DNA of 17,823 nt from assembly GCA_002473085.1 (NCBI GenBank), contig DKTP01000088.1, positions 1 to 17,823 on the forward strand, in the 5' to 3' direction. The translations under genes and the position numbers were made by a program. Source of the stretch: Anaerolineales bacterium UBA7227. Lineage in GTDB: Bacteria > Chloroflexota > Anaerolineae > Anaerolineales > Villigracilaceae. Below are positions 8,281-13,014 of this stretch, piece by piece (within the stretch, counting starts at the first letter, position 1; every line of letters begins with the position of its first letter). The notes under the pieces are model-generated. The model was not told where the DNA came from. It worked only from the letters and a program-made list of their open reading frames with translations, and searched no databases.

Positions 8281-8297
8281 GCAAATTGCCAATTTGC
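8281..8297. promoter_or_regulatory. Palindrome between the two ArsR paralogues
   Basis: GCAAATT-GCC-AATTTGC is a perfect 7-bp-arm palindrome starting right after the first ArsR stop, with a related half-site GCAATTTG about 15 nt further on. The position before the second ArsR start suggests an operator. It was not found at the ilvE/ArsR promoter. Confidence 0.4.
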
Positions 8298-8336
8298 CCG
8301 GGCGCAAACCAGCAATTTGTTTTACAAGATGCGAAC

Positions 8337-8894
8337 ATGAGCGAAGAACTTGTCACTCTCTTCAAAGCCCTCTCTGACGCGAACCGTCTCAAGATCATTG
8401 GCCTGCTCGCGCAGCAGCCGTATTCAGTGGAGGAACTCGCCGCCCTGCTTGGTCTTCAAGCCTCCACTGTTTCGCACCATCTATCGCGGCTCGTCAAAGT
8501 GGGCCTGGTCAACGCCCGCGCCGAGGGATACTACAGCGTCTATCAGTTGGACAAGTCCGCGCTGGAGGCGATGTCGCGCAGCCTGTTCTCGCCCGAGAAG
8601 ATCGCTTCCAGCGCCGAAGATGTGGACCTCGACGCCTACGACCGCAAGGTGTTGGCCGATTACAGGCGCCGCGACGGGAGCCTGAAAACGATCCCCGCGC
8701 AGCGCAAAAAGCTGGACGCCGTCCTGCGTTATGTGGCGAAGGCCTTCGACGTGGGCAGACGTTACAGCGAGAAACGCGTCAACGAAATCCTGGGACAATA
8801 TCACGAAGACACAGCCAGCCTGCGGAGGGGACTCGTTGGCGCTGGGCTGATGAAACGCGAAAGCGATGGGAGCGCGTACTGGCGAGCGGAGTGA
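8337..8894 (+). CDS. ArsR-type regulator with DUF2087 domain, paralogue
   Basis: This 185-residue protein has the same architecture as its upstream neighbour and shares long blocks with it: FKALSDANRLKIIGLLAQQ at the N-terminus, and IP, YSEKRVNEIL, LRRGLVGAGLMKRESDGS and YWR in the DUF2087 part. Its helix-turn-helix (EELAALLGLQASTVSHHLSRL) is closer to classical ArsR than the first copy. The two therefore probably arose by tandem duplication and then diverged in DNA recognition. I start at ATG 8337, where the homologous N-terminus begins; the Shine-Dalgarno there is weak. The upstream TTG would add a segment with no counterpart in the paralogue. Confidence 0.87.
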   Translation: MSEELVTLFKALSDANRLKIIGLLAQQPYSVEELAALLGLQASTVSHHLSRLVKVGLVNARAEGYYSVYQLDKSALEAMSRSLFSPEKIASSAEDVDLDAYDRKVLADYRRRDGSLKTIPAQRKKLDAVLRYVAKAFDVGRRYSEKRVNEILGQYHEDTASLRRGLVGAGLMKRESDGSAYWRAE

Positions 8895-8958
8895 ACGCCA
8901 GGCTATTGACGCCCCCAGGTCGGCGCCCATGGCCTGAAAGAGACCGCCGCCTTTCTCG

Positions 8959-8987
8959 TTGACGATTCAAAAGGCGGATGATAGAAT
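8959..8987 (+). promoter_or_regulatory. Promoter of tRNA-Glu
   Basis: TTGACG (8959-8964), 17-nt spacer, TAGAAT (8982-8987). The start site would be near 8994, about 9 nt before the mature tRNA. Confidence 0.75.
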
Positions 8988-9002
8988 ACCGCCGCATTAG
9001 AC

Positions 9003-9075
9003 GCCCCCATCGTCTAGCGGCCCAGGACGGAGCCCTCTCAAGGCTCAAACAGGGGTTCGAGTCCCCTTGGGGGCA
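9003..9075 (+). tRNA. tRNA-Glu (anticodon CTC)
   Basis: The cloverleaf is complete. The acceptor stem GCCCCCA pairs with TGGGGGC (9068-9074) and the discriminator is A9075. The D-arm is GTC/GAC, and the anticodon stem GAGCC/GGCTC has loop CTCTCAA, giving anticodon CTC. The T-arm has a GGGG stem with loop TTCGAGT. CCA is not encoded. tRNA 3' ends are common targets of tyrosine recombinases, and all content downstream looks mobile, so this is the likely left boundary of an integrated element. The matching right attachment copy is not in the window. Confidence 0.95.
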
Positions 9076-9094
9076 TTGCCTTGACCGGCGCAAT

Positions 9095-9139
9095 CATGGC
9101 TACTCCGATCACCCTCGAGACAATGGAGTTATAGCCATG
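9095..9139 (+). promoter_or_regulatory. Inverted repeat covering RBS and start of excisionase-like gene
   Basis: CATGGCTA-CTCC (9095-9106) pairs with GGAGTTATAGCCATG (9125-9139). The right arm contains the Shine-Dalgarno GGAG (9125-9128) and ends in the ATG itself, so an RNA hairpin would hide both. As DNA, it could equally be an operator or a recombination-factor binding site. Confidence 0.55.
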
Positions 9140-9394
9140 CTTGCAACCTATCGCCAACCCAAAAAACAAGAATCGCTAATGCCCGATCTTGACCTTTATT
9201 TTCCAACTCAGGAAGCCGCTGAAAAGTTAGGCTTTACTGTTCAGGGAGTGGCAAAACTGATTCGGCAAAAGAAACTGGAAGCGATTCGCGTCGGAAGGAT
9301 GTATCTTGTCTCCAAGCAGTCTGTTCAAGACTACTTGAAAGTTACAAAGGGCAAAGACAAAAACGATCCGCGGCGCGGCAGAAAAACCGAATAA
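9137..9394 (+). CDS. Excisionase/AlpA-like helix-turn-helix protein
   Basis: This 85-residue protein is typical of the excisionase (xis)/MerR-like HTH_17 group: YFPTQEAAEKLGFTVQGVAKLIRQ is the helix-turn-helix, KKLEAIRVGRMYLVSKQSVQDYL the wing and following helix. The tail is basic. Such proteins bend DNA at attachment sites to direct excision, or act as AlpA-type activators of element genes. ATG 9137 is chosen because GGAG lies 8 nt upstream; a second in-frame ATG at 9179 has no Shine-Dalgarno. It is the first gene after tRNA-Glu, the usual place for an excision factor, although the integrase is 3.6 kb away. A strong terminator overlaps its stop. Confidence 0.8.
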   Translation: MLATYRQPKKQESLMPDLDLYFPTQEAAEKLGFTVQGVAKLIRQKKLEAIRVGRMYLVSKQSVQDYLKVTKGKDKNDPRRGRKTE

Positions 9395-9431
9395 AAAGCC
9401 TGTCATTTTTTAATTTGACAGGCTTTTTTTT
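9393..9431 (+). terminator. Strong terminator after excisionase-like gene
   Basis: GCCTGTCA pairs perfectly with TGACAGGC (9416-9423) around an AT-rich loop, flanked by an A-run on the left and eight T (9424-9431) on the right, which extend the stem. The stop codon TAA overlaps its left edge. Confidence 0.95.
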
Positions 9432-9443
9432 GTGATATATACT
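9415..9443 (+). promoter_or_regulatory. Consensus promoter nested in the terminator
   Basis: TTGACA (9415-9420), 17-nt spacer, TATACT (9438-9443). The -35 box is part of the right arm of the preceding terminator, and the spacer contains its T-run. Start site expected near 9450, inside the first palindrome. Confidence 0.75.
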
Positions 9444-9460
9444 GTTTCACAACTGAAACA
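9443..9460. promoter_or_regulatory. Operator-like palindrome, copy 1
   Basis: TGTTTC-N6-GAAACA, overlapping the last base of the -10 box and the expected start site. A protein bound here would block initiation. An identical-arm copy lies 56 bp downstream at 9499-9516. Confidence 0.65.
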
Positions 9461-9464
9461 CACC

Positions 9465-9488
9465 AACCGCAAAAAGCGGTTATTTTTT
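9465..9488 (+). terminator. Second, short terminator in the leader
   Basis: AACCGC, loop AAAAA, GCGGTT, then A and six T (9483-9488). It lies only about 15 nt after the expected start of the 9415-9443 promoter, so it would act as an attenuator or yield a very short RNA. Confidence 0.7.
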
Positions 9489-9498
9489 AGAGAATAAC

Positions 9499-9516
9499 TG
9501 TTTCAGTCACGAAACA
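9499..9516. promoter_or_regulatory. Operator-like palindrome, copy 2
   Basis: TGTTTC-N6-GAAACA with the same arms and spacing as 9443-9460. It is preceded by ATAACT, matching the position of the -10 box at copy 1, but without a good -35. Cooperative binding of one dimeric regulator to both sites is an inference. Confidence 0.6.
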
Positions 9517-9538
9517 CTCCCTGCAGCTTAACAAATTA

Positions 9539-9651
9539 GCCCTTGCGCCCAGCCGTGGGAAGCGGACAGAACGCGGACATGGAAGGCGCTTCGAAGCGCC
9601 TCCCCGTGAATTACGCGTGAGAGGACCTAAATCGCGGGAACTCGCAAGGGC
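9539..9651 (+). ncRNA. Candidate structured RNA / 5' leader
   Basis: Closing stem GCCCTTGCG (9539-9547) with CGCAAGGGC (9643-9651), nine perfect pairs. Inside are a small CCCA/TGGG hairpin (9548-9559) and a long arm. The arm consists of ACGCG/CGCGT (9571-9575 with 9614-9618), CATGG/CCGTG (9578-9582 with 9604-9608) and a perfect hairpin AGGCGC/GCGCCT (9584-9601). I match it to no known RNA family. The gap 9395-9708 otherwise holds no gene I can support. It could be a leader of the gene at 9709 or a stand-alone RNA. Confidence 0.45.
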
Positions 9652-9665
9652 GATCACCTCAAATT

Positions 9666-9693
9666 TGGGGTGTAGCAGACTTGGTACACCCCA
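9666..9693 (+). repeat. Hairpin upstream of the 9709 gene
   Basis: TGGGGTGTA (9666-9674) pairs perfectly with TACACCCCA (9685-9693) around a 10-nt loop, ending 16 nt before the ATG at 9709. It has no T-run, so it is more likely a leader stem-loop or operator than a terminator. Confidence 0.55.
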
Positions 9694-9708
9694 TTAGAGA
9701 GGCGCAAA

Positions 9709-10089
9709 ATGAAAAGGCGATGCGATCCCCGTTTTGTGAAAAAAACCTACTCAAAAGCCCGCTCATGGCGAAAGACCGCCCAGGAATTGAACGCCCTCTA
9801 CGACGTGAATTTTTCTCATGTCCATTGGAGGGCGTACAGTTTGGGGGAACGCGACATAGCCGACGCCGCGACCCGCGCCGCGCTGGGACTGGGGCCGCGT
9901 CCCTGTCCCACATGCGGACGCAAGCCCGAGGCAGTGAAATTATCCCGTTTGCTGAAACGCATGACCCCAAAAGATTTACGGAACTGGAAGCGGTTACGCG
10001 CGGCGCGAAAGTACAAAGCCGCGAATCAATTCCTGCTGGAAGTCTGCGACCGCAAAAAATCCACAACGAAAGGAGGTGAGACGAAATGA
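9709..10089 (+). CDS. Basic hypothetical protein with one CPxCG zinc knuckle
   Basis: This 126-residue, strongly basic protein is not recognised. The N-terminal half (SKARSWRKTAQELNALYDVNFSHVHWRAYSLGERDI) looks helical and could be a helix-turn-helix of the type found in phage regulators. Around 73-77 there is a CPTCG motif that would need a second pair from another chain to bind zinc. The start is supported by GAGAGG six bases upstream. Its stop overlaps the next gene's ATG (ATGA), and its last codons contain the next gene's perfect Shine-Dalgarno, which also lies in a duplicated 25-bp segment. Translation of the two genes is therefore probably coupled. Confidence 0.7.
   Translation: MKRRCDPRFVKKTYSKARSWRKTAQELNALYDVNFSHVHWRAYSLGERDIADAATRAALGLGPRPCPTCGRKPEAVKLSRLLKRMTPKDLRNWKRLRAARKYKAANQFLLEVCDRKKSTTKGGETK
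10055..10079 (+). repeat. 25-bp direct repeat with RBS, copy 1
   Basis: An exact 25-bp match to 10781-10805. It begins AAAAATCCACAACG and ends with the Shine-Dalgarno GGAGGTGA. Copy 1 codes for the last residues of the upstream protein; copy 2 is intergenic. Confidence 0.9.
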
Positions 10090-10340
10090 CAACCCTAATC
10101 GCCGTATACAACTCCAGCGGATGCGTGGGACGATGCGACGCGAAATGTTACGAGGCGCAAGAGCCGAAATGCGATTGTATTTGTCACGGGCGGAATCACG
10201 GCGCGGGCAAGGCGCAAGCCGTGGACAATACTCGCGAACTCGCCGACGCCTGGATGGAAGCATACAGCCGCGAACACAATCTAACCGGCGAGACGTGGGA
10301 AGTCCCAGCCCTGCAACCGGTCCAACTCGACTTGTTTTAA
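10086..10340 (+). CDS. Small Cys-rich protein, probable zinc binder
   Basis: This 84-residue protein carries a cluster of Cys and His near the N-terminus: GCVGRCDAKCYEA, then PKCDCICHGRNHG, ending near residue 39. I recall similar GRCDAxCY...CxCxCxGxNHG proteins from phages and plasmids of GC-rich bacteria, all without known function; this is memory only. Metal binding is likely from the ligand density. The C-terminal half is acidic and ends VQLDLF. A near-perfect Shine-Dalgarno (AAAGGAGGTGA) lies seven bases upstream, and the ATG overlaps the preceding stop. Confidence 0.75.
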   Translation: MTTLIAVYNSSGCVGRCDAKCYEAQEPKCDCICHGRNHGAGKAQAVDNTRELADAWMEAYSREHNLTGETWEVPALQPVQLDLF

Positions 10341-10440
10341 TTCCGCCGTTTCCACTGCAACGAGAGGAGGCAATTGAATCTGAAACTCTGACCGATCACT
10401 CCCGCCCTATTCAAATCATCCCCAAAAAAGGAAAAACGAC

Positions 10441-10764
10441 ATGGCTACAAAAATCATAAACGGCAAGAAATACGACACCGACACCGCCGAATTGATCGGC
10501 GAGTATGCCAACTCCGCCAACCGCCGCGACTTCCATCAATTCGAGGAGGCGCTTTATCGCACGAAAAACGGCGCTTACTTCCTCGTCGGCTCGGGCGGCC
10601 CAATGTCTCACTATGCCCGCTCGACCGGGCAGAATACATGGACAGGCAGCAGCGACAACTTCATGCCCCTTACCAGAACCGAGGCGCTGGAATGGTGCGA
10701 GAATCACGACGTAGCCGCCGACGTGATAGCCGCCAAATTCGCGGACATGCTCAAAGACGCGTGA
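10441..10764 (+). CDS. Conserved mobile-element protein of unknown function
   Basis: This 107-residue protein begins KIINGKKYDTDTAELIGEYAN, followed by FHQFEEALYRTKNGAYFLVGSGGPMSHYA, then PLTRTEALEWCENH. I recognise this layout from small proteins of phages and integrative elements in many phyla, where it remains uncharacterised. No catalytic motif, membrane segment or metal site is visible. AAGGAAAA lies upstream of the ATG. The 100-nt gap before it holds a strong GAGGAGG with only a five-codon TTG frame. A hairpin (GACGCG...CGCGTC, 10756-10777) spans its stop but has no T-run. Confidence 0.75.
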   Translation: MATKIINGKKYDTDTAELIGEYANSANRRDFHQFEEALYRTKNGAYFLVGSGGPMSHYARSTGQNTWTGSSDNFMPLTRTEALEWCENHDVAADVIAAKFADMLKDA

Positions 10765-10780
10765 CGATCACCGCGTCGCG

Positions 10781-10805
10781 AAAAATCCACAACGAAAGGA
10801 GGTGA
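10781..10805 (+). repeat. 25-bp direct repeat with RBS, copy 2
   Basis: Identical to 10055-10079; the two copies flank the gene pair 10086-10764. Here the segment supplies the Shine-Dalgarno of the gene at 10810. Confidence 0.9.
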
Positions 10806-10809
10806 AAGC

Positions 10810-11073
10810 ATGTTCTGGAAAAAGACAATCCAAATCAGACAGGAATCACGCGTCGGTTATGTCGCTTATGTCCGCACAGACAACGGGCAGGAAGTCGGGC
10901 GCGAAAAAAAACAGGTTGAGCGTTGGGCAAAAGAGCGCGGCGTCAATGTGGAATTCGCGGACGGGATTGACTCGACCCCATATCCACAACCCTACAAAAT
11001 AGCCTGCTCATATTGCAGAACCCCGCGCGTTCGCGGCCGGTCCACTTGCCCCAAATGCGGAGCAGAATACTAA
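10810..11073 (+). CDS. Small protein with C-terminal zinc ribbon
   Basis: This 87-residue protein has a first half (VGYVAYVRTDNGQEVGREKK, then QVERWAKERG) of mixed strand-helix character without a family I can name. The C-terminus is a clear four-cysteine zinc ribbon, CSYC and CPKC about 11 residues apart, ending GAEY. Such ribbons often bind nucleic acid or partner proteins. The Shine-Dalgarno AAAGGAGGTGA is inside the duplicated 25-bp segment and well spaced from the ATG. A perfect 11-bp hairpin follows the stop. Confidence 0.72.
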   Translation: MFWKKTIQIRQESRVGYVAYVRTDNGQEVGREKKQVERWAKERGVNVEFADGIDSTPYPQPYKIACSYCRTPRVRGRSTCPKCGAEY

Positions 11074-11084
11074 CCGCAACAAAG

Positions 11085-11112
11085 CGGCCTCCCCTCTGGC
11101 AAGGGGAGGCCG
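11085..11112 (+). repeat. Strong hairpin without T-run
   Basis: CGGCCTCCCCT pairs perfectly with AGGGGAGGCCG around loop CTGGCA. No T-run follows, so it is probably an RNA-stabilising or Rho-related 3' structure rather than an intrinsic terminator. Confidence 0.65.
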
Positions 11113-11126
11113 ACCAACCGGGAGGA

Positions 11127-11145
11127 ACATTGCACACAAAGCAGA
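11127..11145 (+). repeat. 19-bp direct repeat, leader copy
   Basis: Exactly repeated at 11192-11210, which is codons 5-11 of the next gene. This leader copy is preceded by GGGAGGA. It opens a 17-codon TTG frame (11130-11183) in the same reading phase as the gene copy, whose TGA overlaps the lipoprotein ATG. Confidence 0.85.
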
Positions 11146-11179
11146 GTCGCTCCCGCTCCCATTCTACCATCGGAGGTAT

Positions 11180-11563
11180 ATGACAAAAAAGACATTGCAC
11201 ACAAAGCAGAACCGACGCGGAGGCCTGGCAGCCTCCGCGATCCTTTTCGCCCTGGCTGCCCTTTCCCTGGCGGCGCTGGCTTGTGAATTTTCCCAGGCCG
11301 GGGCGGTCCTGTCCGCGCCGACACGCGCGCCGACTATCGCCGCGCCGACGCCCTCCCCCACCGCGACGCCGATCCTTTGCACGGTCCACGCGGACGCGCT
11401 TTATTTGCGCGCCGGTCCCGGCATGGAGTATCAGGCGCTCGACGCGCTGGACAAAGGCGAACCCGTCACGCTGCAAACGACCGCCTCGGAACACTGGCAA
11501 CTTGTGACGGCGGGCGCGCGGACGGGCTGGGTTAACTCGCTTTTCCTGGACTGTGGGAAGTGA
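11180..11563 (+). CDS. Lipoprotein with Pro/Thr linker and bacterial SH3-like domain
   Basis: This 127-residue protein has a basic N-terminus, a hydrophobic segment (about 17-34) and a lipobox LAALAC with Cys35, indicating a lipid-anchored surface protein. A Pro/Thr/Ala-rich linker (about 45-65) leads to an SH3b-type domain: LYLRAGPGMEYQALDALDKGEPVTL, then HWQLVTAGARTGWVNSLFL. Two cysteines flank the domain and may form a disulfide. SH3b domains usually bind cell-wall or surface ligands. In a mobile element such a protein could modify the host surface, for example by excluding related elements; that is inference. GGAGG lies three bases before the ATG, closer than usual. Confidence 0.82.
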   Translation: MTKKTLHTKQNRRGGLAASAILFALAALSLAALACEFSQAGAVLSAPTRAPTIAAPTPSPTATPILCTVHADALYLRAGPGMEYQALDALDKGEPVTLQTTASEHWQLVTAGARTGWVNSLFLDCGK

Positions 11564-11571
11564 GGCCGCTC

Positions 11572-11793
11572 ATGTGGTGGTATCCCTATCGCCTGAATCG
11601 CGGCTATGCGGTCCCTGTGGACGGCGCGAAGGCAATCGAAAGCCCGTCAAAGCCGCCCGGCCATTACTGGGGGCCGTTTCATTGCCAGGCTTGCGCGGAT
11701 CTCTGCGCGAACTTCGGAAAAACAGAATCGCAAGCCTGGCTTTTCAATCACGGGACCGACGATGAAAAATTCGCCGTGTTCCTTTCAGCCTGA
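11572..11793 (+). CDS. Small hypothetical protein with CxxC
   Basis: This 73-residue protein is rich in aromatic residues at its start (MWWYPYRLNRGY), with CQACADLC in the middle. No family is recognised. I prefer ATG 11572 because GTGAGG lies six bases upstream. A GTG at 11560 overlapping the previous stop would add four residues but has a poorly spaced Shine-Dalgarno. It follows the lipoprotein by only 8 nt, so the two are probably cotranscribed. Confidence 0.65.
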   Translation: MWWYPYRLNRGYAVPVDGAKAIESPSKPPGHYWGPFHCQACADLCANFGKTESQAWLFNHGTDDEKFAVFLSA

Positions 11794-11806
11794 GGAGTAA
11801 AAACCC

Positions 11807-12613
11807 ATGAAAGATAATCTGTTCGATAACAAAGTCACGCCCCTGGACGTGATTAAAATCCTGTTGCTGATCGTGACCGGCTTCAGTACATGGAACGTCG
11901 TGACGCTTATGACCCCGCCCGGCTCCCTGTCTTTCATCCGCGAGGCGGCAGCCGTGGGAGTCGTCGAGGGCGCTTTCCTCGGATTCGAGTTTGCGACCTC
12001 GAAGGCCAAGAGCGCGCGGCAAGCCAAACTTGCGACCGTGGGATTCTTTTGCAGCCTGGCCGTCATCATCACGTTCGCGGCATTGTCTGGCCTGCTCGAG
12101 TTTGGCGGAGACAGCCTGCTCGATCACCCTGTTGGGACATGGCTCGGGCTGGAATGGTCTGGACGCTATGCGGTTATGGCGCTCGCCCTGGGCGTTCTGG
12201 TAACCTGGCTAGGCGGACTGGCGGCGATCTACCGCCTCTATTCCCTCGCCGACCCGGACAAACTCGCCGAACTGCAGAAGATCGCCCTGTCTGGCGAAGT
12301 GGAAGAGGAGGCGCGCAAGGCGCTTAAACTGGCGCTCGACAAGGCCAAGCCGGTGATCGCCCGCACACGCGCGGAGGCGCATGTCATGGCGGCCTATCAG
12401 GACGAATTGACGCAAGATCAAATGAACAGGTTGATCGGCGAGGTATCTTCACACCTGGCGAATCACTACGGGACAGGATCGCCCCAGGGCGCGGGCGCCC
12501 AGCCCATCCCAGCCGATCCTGAAATGCCCATCATCCCCGACGCGAGGCAGTACAACGCGGAGGCGCCCAATCAGGGCGAGAAATTTCGCGGCGAGGGCAG
12601 CCAGGCCGACTAA
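11807..12613 (+). CDS. Integral membrane protein with cytoplasmic coiled tail
   Basis: This 268-residue protein has about four hydrophobic segments in the first 150 residues (around 15-35, 45-62, 78-98 and 120-145). A charged helical part follows, about 148-190, and the tail is Pro/Gly-rich and probably disordered. No transporter or enzyme motif is recognised. Comparable membrane proteins occur in phages and integrative elements without a known role. GGAG lies upstream of the ATG. It follows the lipoprotein and small protein closely, so the three may form an envelope-related module. Its 3' end is overlapped by the open frame leading into the zinc-finger sequence. Confidence 0.75.
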   Translation: MKDNLFDNKVTPLDVIKILLLIVTGFSTWNVVTLMTPPGSLSFIREAAAVGVVEGAFLGFEFATSKAKSARQAKLATVGFFCSLAVIITFAALSGLLEFGGDSLLDHPVGTWLGLEWSGRYAVMALALGVLVTWLGGLAAIYRLYSLADPDKLAELQKIALSGEVEEEARKALKLALDKAKPVIARTRAEAHVMAAYQDELTQDQMNRLIGEVSSHLANHYGTGSPQGAGAQPIPADPEMPIIPDARQYNAEAPNQGEKFRGEGSQAD

Positions 12614-12614
12614 G

Positions 12615-12773
12615 GCAAAGCCGCGGAAGGTCTACACCTGGGTTTGCGCGTACTGTGGCATGGAGTTTGAAACCGAACACTACGGAAAGCGCTATTGCAG
12701 CGCAAGCCACAAAGAACTCGCGTACCGCTTGAGGAAGGCCGCTAAACAGCCCCAGGAAGCCGAATCCCGTTGA
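12615..12773 (+). CDS. Zinc-finger protein without a usual start codon
   Basis: The frame reads KPRKVYTWVCAYCGMEFE, then YGKRYCSASHKELAYRLRK, ending AESR before TGA at 12771. This is a Cys-Cys-Cys-His finger of the CxxCGxxF...RYCSxxC/H type common in phage genomes. The frame is open from 12435, overlapping the membrane-protein gene in the +1 phase, but has no ATG, GTG or TTG before the ATG at 12654, which lies inside the finger. Explanations are a frameshift from the upstream gene, an unusual start codon, or a decayed gene. The start given is only where the membrane-protein gene ends. Confidence 0.5.
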   Translation, partial: AKPRKVYTWVCAYCGMEFETEHYGKRYCSASHKELAYRLRKAAKQPQEAESR

Positions 12774-12789
12774 CGGTATGACCGTCAAC
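12769..12789. repeat. Perfect palindrome at the zinc-finger stop
   Basis: GTTGACGGT and ACCGTCAAC are 9-bp perfect arms with a 3-nt centre. The first arm covers the TGA stop. There is no T-run directly after it. Confidence 0.6.
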
Positions 12790-12814
12790 CTGTTTACCAT
12801 TTTCCGACCCGCTG

Positions 12815-12841
12815 GGCGGCCAGTCGCAAAAACTGGCCGCC
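12815..12841 (+). repeat. Hairpin between zinc-finger and integrase genes
   Basis: GGCGGCCAGT pairs perfectly with ACTGGCCGCC around a 7-nt loop. No T-run follows, so it may end the upstream transcript only with Rho or by RNA stabilisation. Further on, ACTGCGATAAA is repeated in tandem at 12889-12910, upstream of the integrase promoter. Confidence 0.6.
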
Positions 12842-12939
12842 TGGCGTTTCTACAGACAGAGAGCCAGGGCGCGGGCGCGGGCAGAAATACTGCGATAAAA
12901 CTGCGATAAAAACTATACCCGCCTGCTTGTTTTTGCGCC

Positions 12940-12968
12940 TTGACTGGCCTGTTTTTATAGTGTAAAAT
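12940..12968 (+). promoter_or_regulatory. Integrase promoter
   Basis: TTGACT (12940-12945), 17-nt spacer, TAAAAT (12963-12968). An ATG at 12967 overlaps the -10 box, so it cannot be the start of a transcript made from here; this supports ATG 13015 for the gene. Confidence 0.75.
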
Positions 12969-12998
12969 GCTTACGTATATGTCTCTTTACGTAAGCAT
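12967..12998. promoter_or_regulatory. Inverted repeat on the integrase -10 and leader
   Basis: ATGCTTACGTA (12967-12977) and TACGTAAGCAT (12988-12998) are perfect 11-bp arms with a 10-nt centre. They begin in the -10 box and end just before the AAGGA Shine-Dalgarno. It may be a repressor operator or an RNA hairpin next to the RBS; a recombinase arm site is also possible. Confidence 0.65.
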
Positions 12999-13014
12999 AA
13001 GGAATAAAAAAACC

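Noticed and set aside
8908..8917. Copy of the tRNA 5' end (GACGCCCCCA) upstream of tRNA-Glu as a possible attachment remnant
   Set aside because: Only ten bases match, and integrases of this type usually duplicate the tRNA 3' end, not the 5' end.
9667..9692. tRNA-like D-arm sequence GTAGCAGACTTGGTAC within the hairpin before 9709
   Set aside because: The rest of a cloverleaf (anticodon and T-arms, acceptor partner) is absent; it is better explained as a simple 9-bp hairpin.
10374..10391. Five-codon TTG frame behind a strong GAGGAGG
   Set aside because: Too short to support as a gene; the purine run may be chance or a leftover ribosome site.
10076..10459. 127-codon frame starting at GTG 10076 across the Cys-rich gene
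   Set aside because: Arg-rich shadow of the 10086 gene; the Cys/His cluster and the ATGA-coupled start favour the other frame.
11085..11112. Intrinsic terminator after the zinc-ribbon gene
   Set aside because: The hairpin is strong but no T-run follows, so it is listed only as a stem-loop.
12967..13014. Upstream ATG of the integrase frame as the true start
   Set aside because: It overlaps the -10 box TAAAAT and has no Shine-Dalgarno; ATG 13015 follows AAGGA.
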